From a virus, in the IMG/VR virus record IMGVR_UViG_3300024346_000469, positions 1 to 25,060 of that record: a stretch of 25,060 nt of DNA, one strand, 5' to 3'. How positions within the stretch are numbered: position 1 is the first letter of the stretch; the number at the start of each line of letters is the position of its first letter. The notes beneath the pieces are model-generated. The model searched no databases and was not told the DNA's origin. It worked only from the letters and a program-made list of their open reading frames with translations. Made by a program: the position numbers and the translations under genes. Below, piece by piece: positions 1-12,000 of the stretch.

Positions 1-2
1 TT

Positions 3-3000
3 GGATGGAACGATCCAGCTAACGCTAACTGGTATGATCAGTTTATTAAAGTTATAAATGCAGCACTCCCCGCAAGTCGACAGTTTGGAAATGCCGACGA
101 TAAAGCCGATATATACGGCATTTCCACAGAGCAATATCGATTCCAGGGATCTAATGTTAATGTACCTGTGTACAGTTTTGCCAAAGCAATTGACGGAAGA
201 AATATGACCTTTGAAGTAGTATCTACTACGTTTAAAGGCGCAGAAGAAATATACGAAGAACCGCCTGCCATCGGCAATAGATTAGCGTTTGTTTATAGAA
301 ATGACGGCAGAGGTGCCGGCAGTACTAGCAGCGGATTCTTCCTGCATTTTAGACAAGGATTACTAAATCAAGGCACATTTACTATTGATCAGCCAGCAAC
401 AAATGAAACAGTTGACCTTGATGCTGTTAACGTTAATAACACTGATGTGTGGTTATATCGCTTAGATCAAAATAGTGTTGAGTCAGAATATTGGGCCAAA
501 GTTCCTAATCTTGAAGGCAATAACATTATCTATAATAGTCTAAACAAGTCTATTAAAAATATTTATAATGTTATTACTAGATCAAATGATCGTATTAGTC
601 TAATATTTAGTGATGGAACTTTTGGCAATCTACCAAGAGGTACATTTAGAGTTTACTATCGCGCAAGTAACGGCATTAGCTATACAATTAATCCTCGCGA
701 TGTAAAAAACGTTTTAATCTCGGTTCCTTACGTGTCTAATGTAGGGCAAGCAGAAACTCTAACACTAACGCTAAGTTTGCAATCATCTGTAAATAATTCT
801 ACAGAAGCTGAAACAAACACTAGTATTAAAAATAATGCACCAGCAACCTATTACACACAAAATAGGATGATTACTGCTGAAGATTACAATGTAAGTCCGT
901 TAGGAGTTAATCAAGAAGTTGTTAAAGTTAAAGCAGTTAATAGAAGTGCCAGCGGCATTAGCCGATACTTTGATTTAATTGACCCCACTGGAAAGTACAG
1001 TAAGACAAATTTGTTTGGCGATGATGGGGCACTTTATAAAGAAGAATACACAACTAGTTTTAGATTTAATTATACTAGTCGTACCGATATTGAAGCAATG
1101 ATTTATAATCAATTGTACGAAACTTTAAAAACAAATCAATTGCGAGATTTTTACTACTCTAAGTTTTTTAGAATTGCCACAGACTCATTAAGTGTTACTT
1201 GGTATAGTAAGACAACAGACACAAATCAGTCAACAGGCTACATTGGAGAATTTGAATCACCATATAAACTTGGAACATATACCAGCACTAATTTACGATT
1301 TGTTGCCGCAGGTGCGTTATTAAAATTCACAGCACCTGCCGGATACTATTTTGATAGAACCAACGACAATGCAAAAACTTTTGGCTCAGCATCGGTTGCC
1401 AACTCGACTACTACGTTATGGGTAAAAGTAATATCAGTATTGGGCGACGGAACCAACGGCGGCAAAGGCGCCCTAGATGACGGATCTGGCACAATTATAT
1501 TAAATGATATTGTTCCCGAAGGCGCAGTATTATCTGAAATTATTCCAGCATGGAAAGCTACGATTAATACAACGGTAATCTCTACCATGGTAGATTTAAT
1601 ATTTTCTAATAAGCCCTTTAGATTACGATACGATATAGAAACTGCTACTTGGAAAATCATATTTGAAGTAAATTTAAATTCTCTAGATAATTTTAGTCTT
1701 GGTAAGCAAGGAGATAACTCTAATCAGCAATTAGATTCAAGCTGGTTAATATTGTTTACCACTGATACTGAATTTTACACAGTTGCTTCTCGACAACTAC
1801 GGTATATTTTTGAAAGCAATAATCAGATTCGATTCTTCTTTGATGCAAGTGATAAAATTTATGATACTAGAACAAACACTATTGTAAAAGATAAAATCAA
1901 AGTACTGGGAATTAATACAGCACCTCCAGGTTTTATTAATTCATTCACTTATGATCGTGATTGGGAAATTACCGAAGAGTATACTGGGTTAGATGGATAT
2001 GTTGATACAAAGAAAATTCAAGTTACTTTTAGCGATACCGACGATGACAGTGTAGTTGATAATCCAGAATTGTTTGAAGAAATTATAGATCAAGAAGACC
2101 CGCTTAACCCAGTTACAGATAATAAAAAATATATAATACTTGAAAGGTATGTAATTGCGCAAGGCCAAGAAGATTACAAACTTTTTGACAACAGTGGCAA
2201 TACAATTATTATTTTAGGCACTCAGCCAACACTAACATCAAGTTATACAGACGGACAATATTTTTACTTTAAAGATGCAATGGTTGTTAAAAGATTTAAT
2301 ACTAGTACATCTACATTTACATTATCATTAAATTACAAGGTATACAATGGCCGAAGAGATATTAAGTTTCAATATATTCATAATGCAGATTATGAATCTC
2401 GCATAGATCCTGGATTAACAAACATTATTGATACTTTTGTATTAACTAAACAATACGATAAAACATACCGACAGTGGTTATCAGGATCACGAACAACTGA
2501 ACCCCTAGCACCGAGTACTGATTATTTGTATACATTACTATCCACAGATCTTAATAAAATTAAATCTATTAGTGATGAATTAATTTATCATCCAGTAAAA
2601 TACAAAGTATTATTCGGGGAGAAAGCTTCATTGGATGTACAAGCAACTTTTAAAATTGTAAAAAATTCAGAAGTTGTTATCAGTGATAACGATATCAAGT
2701 CAAGAGTATTGGCAGCAATTAATGAATTCTTTGCTCTTGAAAATTGGGACTTTGGGGATAGTTTTTACTTTAGTGAATTATCGTCGTATGTAATGAATCG
2801 CCTAACTCCTAATATTGTAAACTTCTTAATAGTACCTAAAGATACTACACTAACATTTGGTAGCCTATATGAAATACGATCTGAAAAAGATCAAATTTTT
2901 ATTAACGGTGCAACTATAGACAATATTGAAATTATATCGGCAGTGACTGCTAGTAAAATTAATAGCAGCGGAACAATAACTATGACAACATCTACATTGA

Positions 3001-3032
3001 GTACACAGTCTATTACTAGTGGGAGTTATTAA
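3..3032 (+). CDS. 6: Baseplate wedge protein, gp6-like (5' end outside window)
   Basis: Structural component of the contractile-tail baseplate wedge; in T4, gp6 dimers hold the wedges together around the hub. The frame is open to the left edge, so the GTG at 168 is an internal codon and the first 55 visible residues precede it. At least 1009 residues are present, against about 660 in T4 gp6. Recognisable parts, numbered from the GTG: the run IFSDGTFGNLPRGTFRVYYR near 147-166, then YYTQNRMITAEDYNVSPLG near 229-247 (typical of gp6/baseplate-J-like proteins), and a C-terminus with FYFSELSSYV and IVPKDTTLTFGSLYEIRSEK followed by QIFINGATIDNIE, which I associate with gp6 of marine T4-like phages. 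The segment between (about 330-800) is beta-rich and accounts for the extra length. It overlaps the next gene by one base (TAATG). The family call is from remembered motifs, not a search. Confidence 0.82.
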   Translation, partial: GWNDPANANWYDQFIKVINAALPASRQFGNADDKADIYGISTEQYRFQGSNVNVPVYSFAKAIDGRNMTFEVVSTTFKGAEEIYEEPPAIGNRLAFVYRNDGRGAGSTSSGFFLHFRQGLLNQGTFTIDQPATNETVDLDAVNVNNTDVWLYRLDQNSVESEYWAKVPNLEGNNIIYNSLNKSIKNIYNVITRSNDRISLIFSDGTFGNLPRGTFRVYYRASNGISYTINPRDVKNVLISVPYVSNVGQAETLTLTLSLQSSVNNSTEAETNTSIKNNAPATYYTQNRMITAEDYNVSPLGVNQEVVKVKAVNRSASGISRYFDLIDPTGKYSKTNLFGDDGALYKEEYTTSFRFNYTSRTDIEAMIYNQLYETLKTNQLRDFYYSKFFRIATDSLSVTWYSKTTDTNQSTGYIGEFESPYKLGTYTSTNLRFVAAGALLKFTAPAGYYFDRTNDNAKTFGSASVANSTTTLWVKVISVLGDGTNGGKGALDDGSGTIILNDIVPEGAVLSEIIPAWKATINTTVISTMVDLIFSNKPFRLRYDIETATWKIIFEVNLNSLDNFSLGKQGDNSNQQLDSSWLILFTTDTEFYTVASRQLRYIFESNNQIRFFFDASDKIYDTRTNTIVKDKIKVLGINTAPPGFINSFTYDRDWEITEEYTGLDGYVDTKKIQVTFSDTDDDSVVDNPELFEEIIDQEDPLNPVTDNKKYIILERYVIAQGQEDYKLFDNSGNTIIILGTQPTLTSSYTDGQYFYFKDAMVVKRFNTSTSTFTLSLNYKVYNGRRDIKFQYIHNADYESRIDPGLTNIIDTFVLTKQYDKTYRQWLSGSRTTEPLAPSTDYLYTLLSTDLNKIKSISDELIYHPVKYKVLFGEKASLDVQATFKIVKNSEVVISDNDIKSRVLAAINEFFALENWDFGDSFYFSELSSYVMNRLTPNIVNFLIVPKDTTLTFGSLYEIRSEKDQIFINGATIDNIEIISAVTASKINSSGTITMTTSTLSTQSITSGSY

Positions 3033-6000
3033 TGGCAAATAACGATCAAAACGAATCAGGTCTTCCATTATCGGGTAAAGATAACAGAGATTCTGCTAGT
3101 TTACTGCCACGAATTTTTAGAACAGATAGTAACAAAAAGTTTTTACAGGCAACATTAGATCAGCTTACTCAACCGGGTACTGTTAAAAAAGTTAATGGAT
3201 ATATTGGACGTCAAAATGCAAAAGCAGTAACATCTGCTGATATTTTTGTAACAGCCACTGACACTGCTCGTCAAAATTATCAATTAGAACCAGTTGCAGT
3301 TATTCAAGATTATCTTGGAAATATTAATTTTTATAAAGATTACATTGATCATATAAATCATGTTGACGTATTTGGGGGCAATGTTTCAAACCACGAGAGG
3401 CTAAACAGCCAAGAATCATACTCGTGGAATCCACATATGAATTGGGATAAGTTTGTCAATTATCAACAATACTACTGGTTACCTTACGGTCCACTGCCCA
3501 TAGAAGTTGCCGGACAACAGCTAGCCATAGAAAGTACATATACAGTTGCCGCAGTTGACGAGTCGGATAATTATGCGTTTCTATTCTCTCCTGATGGATT
3601 AACTCGAAATCCCACATTGACATTATATAGAGGACAAACATACACGTTTGTTATTAATTCTCCGGGTAACCCCTTTAGCATTAAAACTACTAGAGTTTCC
3701 GGAAATCTTGAAAGATATACAATTGGAGTATCAGATAGTGCAGTAGAGGATGGAACAATAACATTCACAGTCGGGGTCAATGCGCCCGACGTATTATATT
3801 ATGTTAGTGAGAATAGTGTAGATACTGGAGGAGTATTCCATGTATTAGACATTGATGATAATACTTACTTGAATATTGATGCTGACGTATTAGGTAAGAA
3901 GACTTATACGATGAGTAGTGGAATGCCGCTGTCAAACGGAATGAAGTTAAAATTTACAGGCAACATTTATCCTGTAAATTATGCATCGGGTTATTGGTAT
4001 GTAGAAGGAGTGGGTACTGCAATTCGATTAGTTGCCGAAACTGACGTAGAAATTATCAGCAGCTACTCGCAAGAAAAAGCATTATTATTTGACGACGATG
4101 CGTTTGATCAAAGTCCATTCAGTACGGCAACTTCCTTTCCACAGAATAAAGATTATATTTTAGTTGCTCGTGGTAGTCCGGATAGAAATCCGTGGAGCCG
4201 ATATAATCGATGGTTCCACCAAGATGTAATTACATCTGCTTCAATAGCATCAGGACAAGTACCCACCCTTGATCAATCCGCCCGTGCAATCCGCCCTATT
4301 ATTGAATTTGATGCCGGACTAAAATTATTTAATTTTGGACACCAAGCAAAAACTAATGTTACGCTAATTGATACTTTTACAACAGATGCATTTTCCTCAA
4401 TTGAAGGCAAGTTAGGATACAATATTGATGGAGTAGATCTAGCTAACGGTATGAGAGTTTTGTTTACTGCCGATACTGATTCATTAGTAAAAGGTAGAAT
4501 TTTTGATATTAATTTTGTTAATGTTACAGTTCCCGGAAGACAAATAGGATTTTATGCATTATCAGGAATTGATCCTGTAACTGATATTATTACTATTGAA
4601 ATTAATACGTTAACTGGAGGAATTGGCCACGGTCTAACAACTGGTAATCAGGTGCTGTATCTTAACAATGGTAACACTAGTATCTCCGGGTTAACTAACA
4701 GAAAAGCATATTATGTATCAGTAGTTAATTCAACACAGATTAAACTATACACTGACAAGAACTTAACAGTATCAGCAGATATTTTTGCCACTGGATCCGA
4801 CGTTCACAAATTAGAAGCGTTTGCAGGCGTTCGCCGTCAGATCAACTTGGTAGAAGCTGCTGACAGTATTCCTTTAGAAAATGAGACTGTACTAATAGAG
4901 CAAGGTTCTGTAAATCAAGGACTAATGTATTGGTACACAGGCACAGCATGGAAATTAGGGCAAAATAAAACATTAGTTAATCAATCGCCGTTATTTGACG
5001 TGTTTGATTCTACTGGGGTTAGCTACGGAAATGCATTAGTGTATGACGGAACAACATTCACTGGAAATAAAATATTTTCATATAAGTTAGGAACTGGCAC
5101 TAACGATAGTGAATTAGGATTCCCATTAGCTTATCAGAATATAAACAACATTGGTGATATTGCGTTTGAATTTAATTTGTTATCTAGCAGCTTCAATTAT
5201 AAAAGCGTAGTCGACATTATTACTAAGAAAACTGATGTTGGGTTTCTAAAGTCCGTAACAAGTTTAACAATGGTTGAGTATGTTAACGGATGGAAGACTA
5301 CAGAAATAACACATTTACAACCTATTATTAGAATTTTTAAAGAAAGTGGGCTAGTTAATAATTTTCCTATTGATGTTTATTCTAACGTAGATGATTTAGA
5401 TGATTTAGAAGTTAGGGTATATATTAACGGAAAACGACTAGCTAGATCTGCGTATGCCATTGCTACTGGTAATATTAGAAAATATGTATTATTAACAACC
5501 GCTGTTGCAACTACAGATGTTATAACATTAAAATGTTTAGCAGCACAGCAAAAAAATGATAACGGATATTATGAAATTCCAGTTAATTTACAAAATAATC
5601 CGCTGAATGACAATCTATCTGAATTTACATTAGGTCAAGTAATTGATCACGTGGACTCGATAATAGATAACATTACTACATTTGTCGGTACATACCCGGG
5701 CACCGGTAATTTACGGGACATTGGAAATATTACACCCTACGGCACAAGATTTATTCAGCACAGCGGCCCAGTGAATTTAAGTTTATATCATCTTGGATCG
5801 TCGACTGCAAACGTTTTCAAGGCGCTTGAGCAAGCAAGAGATGATTACAGTAAATTTAAAAGAGCATTTATTGTAACAGCGTCAAGTTCGGGAATTGACA
5901 CTGATCCTCGACGTCATGTTGATTTTGTATTAGCAGAATTAGCAAAAGATAAATCTACTTCACGACCATACTATCTATCGGATATGTATGGCTACTCGGC

Positions 6001-9000
6001 ATCTACATTACTTGAATATACAGTCCTTGATGCTCGTACGAAAATGTATCCATTAACAACTGCATTTAATTTAACAGTATTATCTAATAAGTCTGTTAAC
6101 ATTTATCTTAATGAAGTACAGCTTATTGAAGGCATTGATTATGTTTTTGGCACTGACGTATTTTTTGAAATATTAACAGACTTAGTTGACGGCGATACAA
6201 TTGTTGCTGTAGAATACGAAAGCACTGACGGATCATTCTGTCCTGCAACTCCTACTAAATTAGGATTATATCCTAAGTTTGTCCCTTCAAAGTTCATTGA
6301 TACAACATATGCAGAACCAACAGAAGTTATACAAGGCCATGACGGTAGTATAACAATTGCGTTCGGCGACTATCGCGACGATTTAATATTAGAATTAGAA
6401 AAACGTATCTATAATAATATTAAAGTACAGTACGATTCAACTATTTTTAATATATATGATCATATTCCTGGATATGATAGAGTAACTACTTATTCAAAAG
6501 AAGAGTTTGAAGACGTATTAGGAACATTTTTCTATCAGTGGACTACTAATGTTGGAACGGACTATACTAAACAAAATGCCGAATGGTGGGACAGACTAAA
6601 TCCATTCACATTTAATTATCGTGGAAATTATACCCCTGACGGGGTATCTGTGCCTGCATTTTGGAGAGGTATTTACCGTTGGGTATTAGATACCGATCGC
6701 CCACATACTCATCCGTGGGAATGTTTAGGATTTAGTATACAACCAAAATGGTGGGAAGAAGTATATGGACCACTACCATATACAAGCGACAATTTAATCA
6801 TGTGGGATGATATTCGTCAAGGTATAGTTAAAGAACCGGGCCGACCTATTAGACGTTTGGAAAAATTTGCAAAATCAATATTAGCAAAGGGCGTTCCGGT
6901 AGACAATTCCGGCAACTTGCAAAACCCAGTCGATGCTAATTTTGTTAACGGCACAATTAAACCTACAGCCGAAGGATATTATACATTTGGAGATGTGGGC
7001 CCGGTTGAATCAGCATGGCGTCGTTCGGGGCATTATCCGTTTGCAGTTATTCAAACAGCCCTATTATTACAACCTAACAAAGTTTTAGGAACATGTTTAG
7101 ATCGAAGCCGTATAGTCCGTAACCTTAGCGGACAATTTGTATATGCCGATACAGGATTACGTATTCGACTTGCTGATATTGTACTGCCATCTACAACATT
7201 AAGTTCAACAAGGGTATTAACATCTGGTCTAATTAATTATATAATTGATTTTATGACTAACGATACAAGTGTATTGATTAATCAATACCAAACAGATTTA
7301 GATTCATTAACTAATAATCTTGGAGTTAAGTTGGGCGGATTTACTGCAAAGAGTAAATTTAAATTATTATTAGATAGCAAGAGTCCCACAAGTACAGGCG
7401 GGGTGTTTGTCCCAGAAGAAAATTACACTGTTTTTCTAAACACATCTTCAGCAGTTAAAAAAGTTGTATATAGCGCCGTGGTTATTACAAAACACCCCGA
7501 CGGATTTGAAATTACTGGGTATTACAACGAACAGCCGTATTTTAACTACTATCCATGGGTAGATTCGGCAAGAACTATTAATGTTGGAGGTATTTCTGAC
7601 AGTTATATTATATGGACCGCAGGAAAGCAATATGTCGCCGGAATTGTTGTAAATTATAATAATCAATATTATAGGGTAAACATTGCTCATACTGCAACTG
7701 ATACATTTGATAGTACGATGTTTTCAAGACTTGCTAACCTTCCAGTCACAGGCGGCCGCGATGCAAATATTCGAAAAGCGTGGGATACTACAACAAAACT
7801 AACTCTAGGATACGGCACAAAATTGTCCACAGTCCAAGATGTAGTCGATTTCTTGCAAGGGTACGGGGCATACTTAGCAGATCAGGGATTTGTGTTTAAC
7901 GACTTTAATACAGAATTAAAATCTATTACTAATTGGGAAACTGCTGTAAAAGAATTTATGTTCTGGACAACTCAGAACTGGGGAGCCGGCGCAGTACTTT
8001 CTTTAAGTCCGTCAGCAAACAGAATATCGATGGTAACTACTAATAGTGTAGTTAACGATCTACTAGATCCGTTCTTTGGATATAAAATATTTAGAGTAGA
8101 CGGTCAAAAATTAGAGCCTGAATTTACTAACACATATAGAAATGCTGAAGCTAATGAATTTTCAATAACGCCGGCTAACACAAATCACGGCATATATGGC
8201 GCTGTATTTTTTATGATACAGAAAGAACATGCATTAATTTTAGATAATACAACATTGTTTAATGACGTAATATATGACCTTGAGCCTGGATATAGGCAAG
8301 AGCGCATTAAAGTTATTGGATATGTTAGTCAAAATTGGAAGGGTGGATTTAATATTCCCGGATTTATATTTGACCAAGCTAAAATTAATGATTGGACACC
8401 GTGGGTTGATTATAAGTTAGGCGACATTGTAAAATACAAAGAATTTTATTATTCAGCATTGTCAACTCTTCCCGGAGTACAACAATTTTCTGCAGCTAAT
8501 TGGGCAATATTGGCAGAGAAGCCGACATCAAAGATGGTAGCCAACTGGGATTACAGAACAGAACAATTCACCGACTTTTATGATTTAGACACTGATAACT
8601 TTGATGCCGAACAACAAAAATTTGCTCAACATTTAATTGGATATCAGAAACGTCAGTATCTTGAAAATATTATCAAAGACGATGTAAGTCAATATAAATT
8701 CTATCAAGGAATGATTATTGAGAAAGGCACACAAAATGTGCTTAACAAACTATTTGATGTACTAAGTGCTGATGGCATGGAAAGTTTAACATTCAATGAA
8801 GAATGGGCAGTACGTGTTGGCGACTACGGAGCAGTTACAGCATTTGACGAAACAGAATTTATACTAGACGAATCAAAGTTTAAAATTAATCCCCAACCAG
8901 TTGAGCTAGTATCAGCCATTGATCCCACAGTGATAGATTTTGTGTATAGACAACGTCCGTCAGATGTGTATATTAAACCATTGGATTATAATAACGATAT

Positions 9001-12000
9001 ATGGACTGTAACCGGTACTAAACAGTATCTGCGTACTCCCGGATTTGTTAGATACGACGATGTAAAATTAAGTGTTGATGTATTAAGTGATGCGGTACAA
9101 TATGATATTAGTACATTTAGCGAAGGTGATTACGTCTGGTGTGCGTTCGAAAACAAGTTAAACAGCTTTAACGAAAAATGGAACGTATATCGATTTACTA
9201 ATAGTCTGTTTAATGTTGAGGCCGTGACGTATGTAACCGGTGTCTTATCTATTACATGTGACAGGATCCCTGATATCACGGCTGGCGATATACTTGGTAT
9301 TGAAAACAATGATTTGGTCAAAGGGTTCCATTCGGTATATTCAGTAGAATTGCGTACTATCAATATTAAAGTAAAAGTTGCAGGATGGGAAGCACCGGTT
9401 AATAGTACACAAATTTCACTGTATCAGTTCCTACCGTGCGTGTTTGATAACATTGAAAATGCAAACAATAACTTACCAACAGTTATCAAGCCTGGTGAAT
9501 TACTGTGGGCAAAAGATTCCGGTAACGGTAATTGGGGAGTGTATAAAAATACTAAAGTGTATAATGTTTCTAATATTGATCTTGCCACAGTTCCGGATCT
9601 TACCGGTATAAATTTTGGGAAGAAAGTAACATTATCACAATCAGGAACAACCGCAATAGTTACCGATGCAGATCAAGTAATTATTTTTGAAAAGTATTAT
9701 TCTACCCCTACTACATATAATTGGATTCAAAATCAATCAATAGTAATAGATACCTCAATTGCTGATATAGCAGCCCAAGAGTTTGGCTCTGAATCTGCAC
9801 TATCTGCCGATGGCAAATGGTTAGCTATTGCTGCTCCGTATGCATCTAATGTTAACAGCAGTGGATTAAATAATCAAGGATACGTTTCTCTTTATTATAA
9901 TACGCCTGGCACAGGGTATGTTTTTGTTGAGTATATTGTTAGTCAAACCCCGGATGACGACGAGTTGTTTGGATCTAAATTAGCATTTGCTAAAAATGGC
10001 AACACTTATATTTTAGCAATCTCGGCTCTTGATAAAGTATATTTTTATCAAGTAACAACGGGAGCATGGACTAATTATGTAACTGCATTGCCGATAATTG
10101 ATGTATATAATATTGCAATATCTGCTACCGGAAACATGTTTGTTGCAGCCGCACCGATTGCAAATGATAGTGCAGGTGATGTATATGTATATCAAATAGG
10201 TGAAACTGGATATGATTTGTTTGATACCTTATCAGGTGCTACAGGTAACAGATTCGGCGAAAGTATAGCAATATCGCAATCTGCTGATTACATTGCAATT
10301 GGCAGTTCATTAGTTGATGTAACAGAAGTTGACCAAGGAGCAGTGTACATTTATACGCTTGATCCTACACAGTATACTTTATATCAAAGTATTGTGAGTC
10401 CCGCAAAAGAACGAGGAGAGCAGTTCGGAGCCGCAGTATACTTTACTAACAATGATACTACATTAGTAGTACTTGCAAAACTTGGCGACTTAAACAGAAT
10501 AGGGACGATGGACGTTTATACAAGTTTATTAGAAGGCGCCGAGGCAGTTCATGGTAGTAGATATATTAATGATCCTGCATCCCCTCTTCGAAATTCTCCA
10601 ACTACATTTGATAGCAACACTCTTAGAATAGTTAATAAACAAGTAGATACTGGACGAATTGACGTGTATGATATGTATGGTTCTAAATTCTTGTATGGTG
10701 AAAGCCTTGACGCTGACATTGTTGCAGTGAACGGCAACGGCTACGGTGCATCAGTTGCAGCAGGTAATGACACTATTTTAGTTGGCGCACCTAAAGACGA
10801 TTTATTAACGGGAGCAGTATATTCTTACTCTAGGGCTGCTACGTATACGTCCTGGGAACTATACTATCAAGAACAACCAAGACCAAATATTTCTAATGTT
10901 AAAAAAGCGTACCTATATAACAGAGTAACTAACAGTATAGTAACATATCTTGATGTAGTTGACCCAATACAAGGAAAGATCCCCGGACCAGCCGATCAAG
11001 AAATTAGATATAAAACATACTTTGACCCCGCAACGTATTCTATAGGATCTGCTGCTGTTAATGTTGATAGTGGACTAAACTGGACTAAAAATCAAATAGG
11101 TATGTTGTGGTGGGATTTAACTCGCGCTAAGTTTTTAGATAATCAAGGTGGCGAAGTTGTATACAGATCAACAACGTGGAACAAGTTATATAAAACTGCC
11201 AGCATTGATATTTACGAATGGGTCGAAACAAAATACTTACCAAGTGAATGGGACAAATTAGCCGATACTGTTAAGGGATTAGCTGCTGGCATCAGCGGTA
11301 CAAGTCGTTACGGAGATGCAGTTTACAGTGTTAAAAACAAATATGATACGGTGGGGCAAAAATTAATCCCAACATATTATTTCTGGGTTAATAATAAAAC
11401 AGTTATACCTAATGTTGCAGGAAGGACGTTGTCAGCTGACAACGTCTCTGAATTAATTGCAGACCCCATCGGATACGGGTACACATGTGTAGCACCAACA
11501 GGCGCGAATAGCTTTAGTTTGGTTAATTTTAATAAAATTGTTCAAGGAACTGATGTAGTATTGAATTTCCAAACATGGCTAATTGACAATCACGAAATTA
11601 ATCTACATAGTCAGTGGAAAATTATAAGCGAGCATATTAATACTACTATTCCTAAGAATATTGAAAATAAATGGATAGATAGTTTGATCGGAAAAGACAG
11701 TAACGATCGAGTAGTACCTGATACCAATCTTCCAGTAAAAAATAGATACGGGATTGAATTTAGACCACGTCAGGGAATGTTTATCAATCGAGTTGAAGCT
11801 CTAAAACAATATATAGAACATGTAAATGCTGTACTAATGGAACAGTTAATTGTTGACGAGTTTGACCTAAGTGATTTACTGTTATCTGATCCACTACCAT
11901 CTACAGTTTCTGGATTATGGGATACTACAATAGATTTTGAGACTGAGTTAAAATTTATTGGTACAGCAACATTAGTTCAAGCAAGATTGACTGCTGTTAC

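Noticed and set aside
168-170. GTG at 168 as the start of the first gene
   Set aside because: The same frame is open from position 3, encodes sensible protein there, and no Shine-Dalgarno lies before the GTG. The gene simply begins outside the window.
2675-2690. GTTATC-AGT-GATAAC inverted repeat in the gp6 gene
   Set aside because: Six-base arms with a three-base spacer are common by chance in AT-rich sequence, and it is not near a gene boundary.
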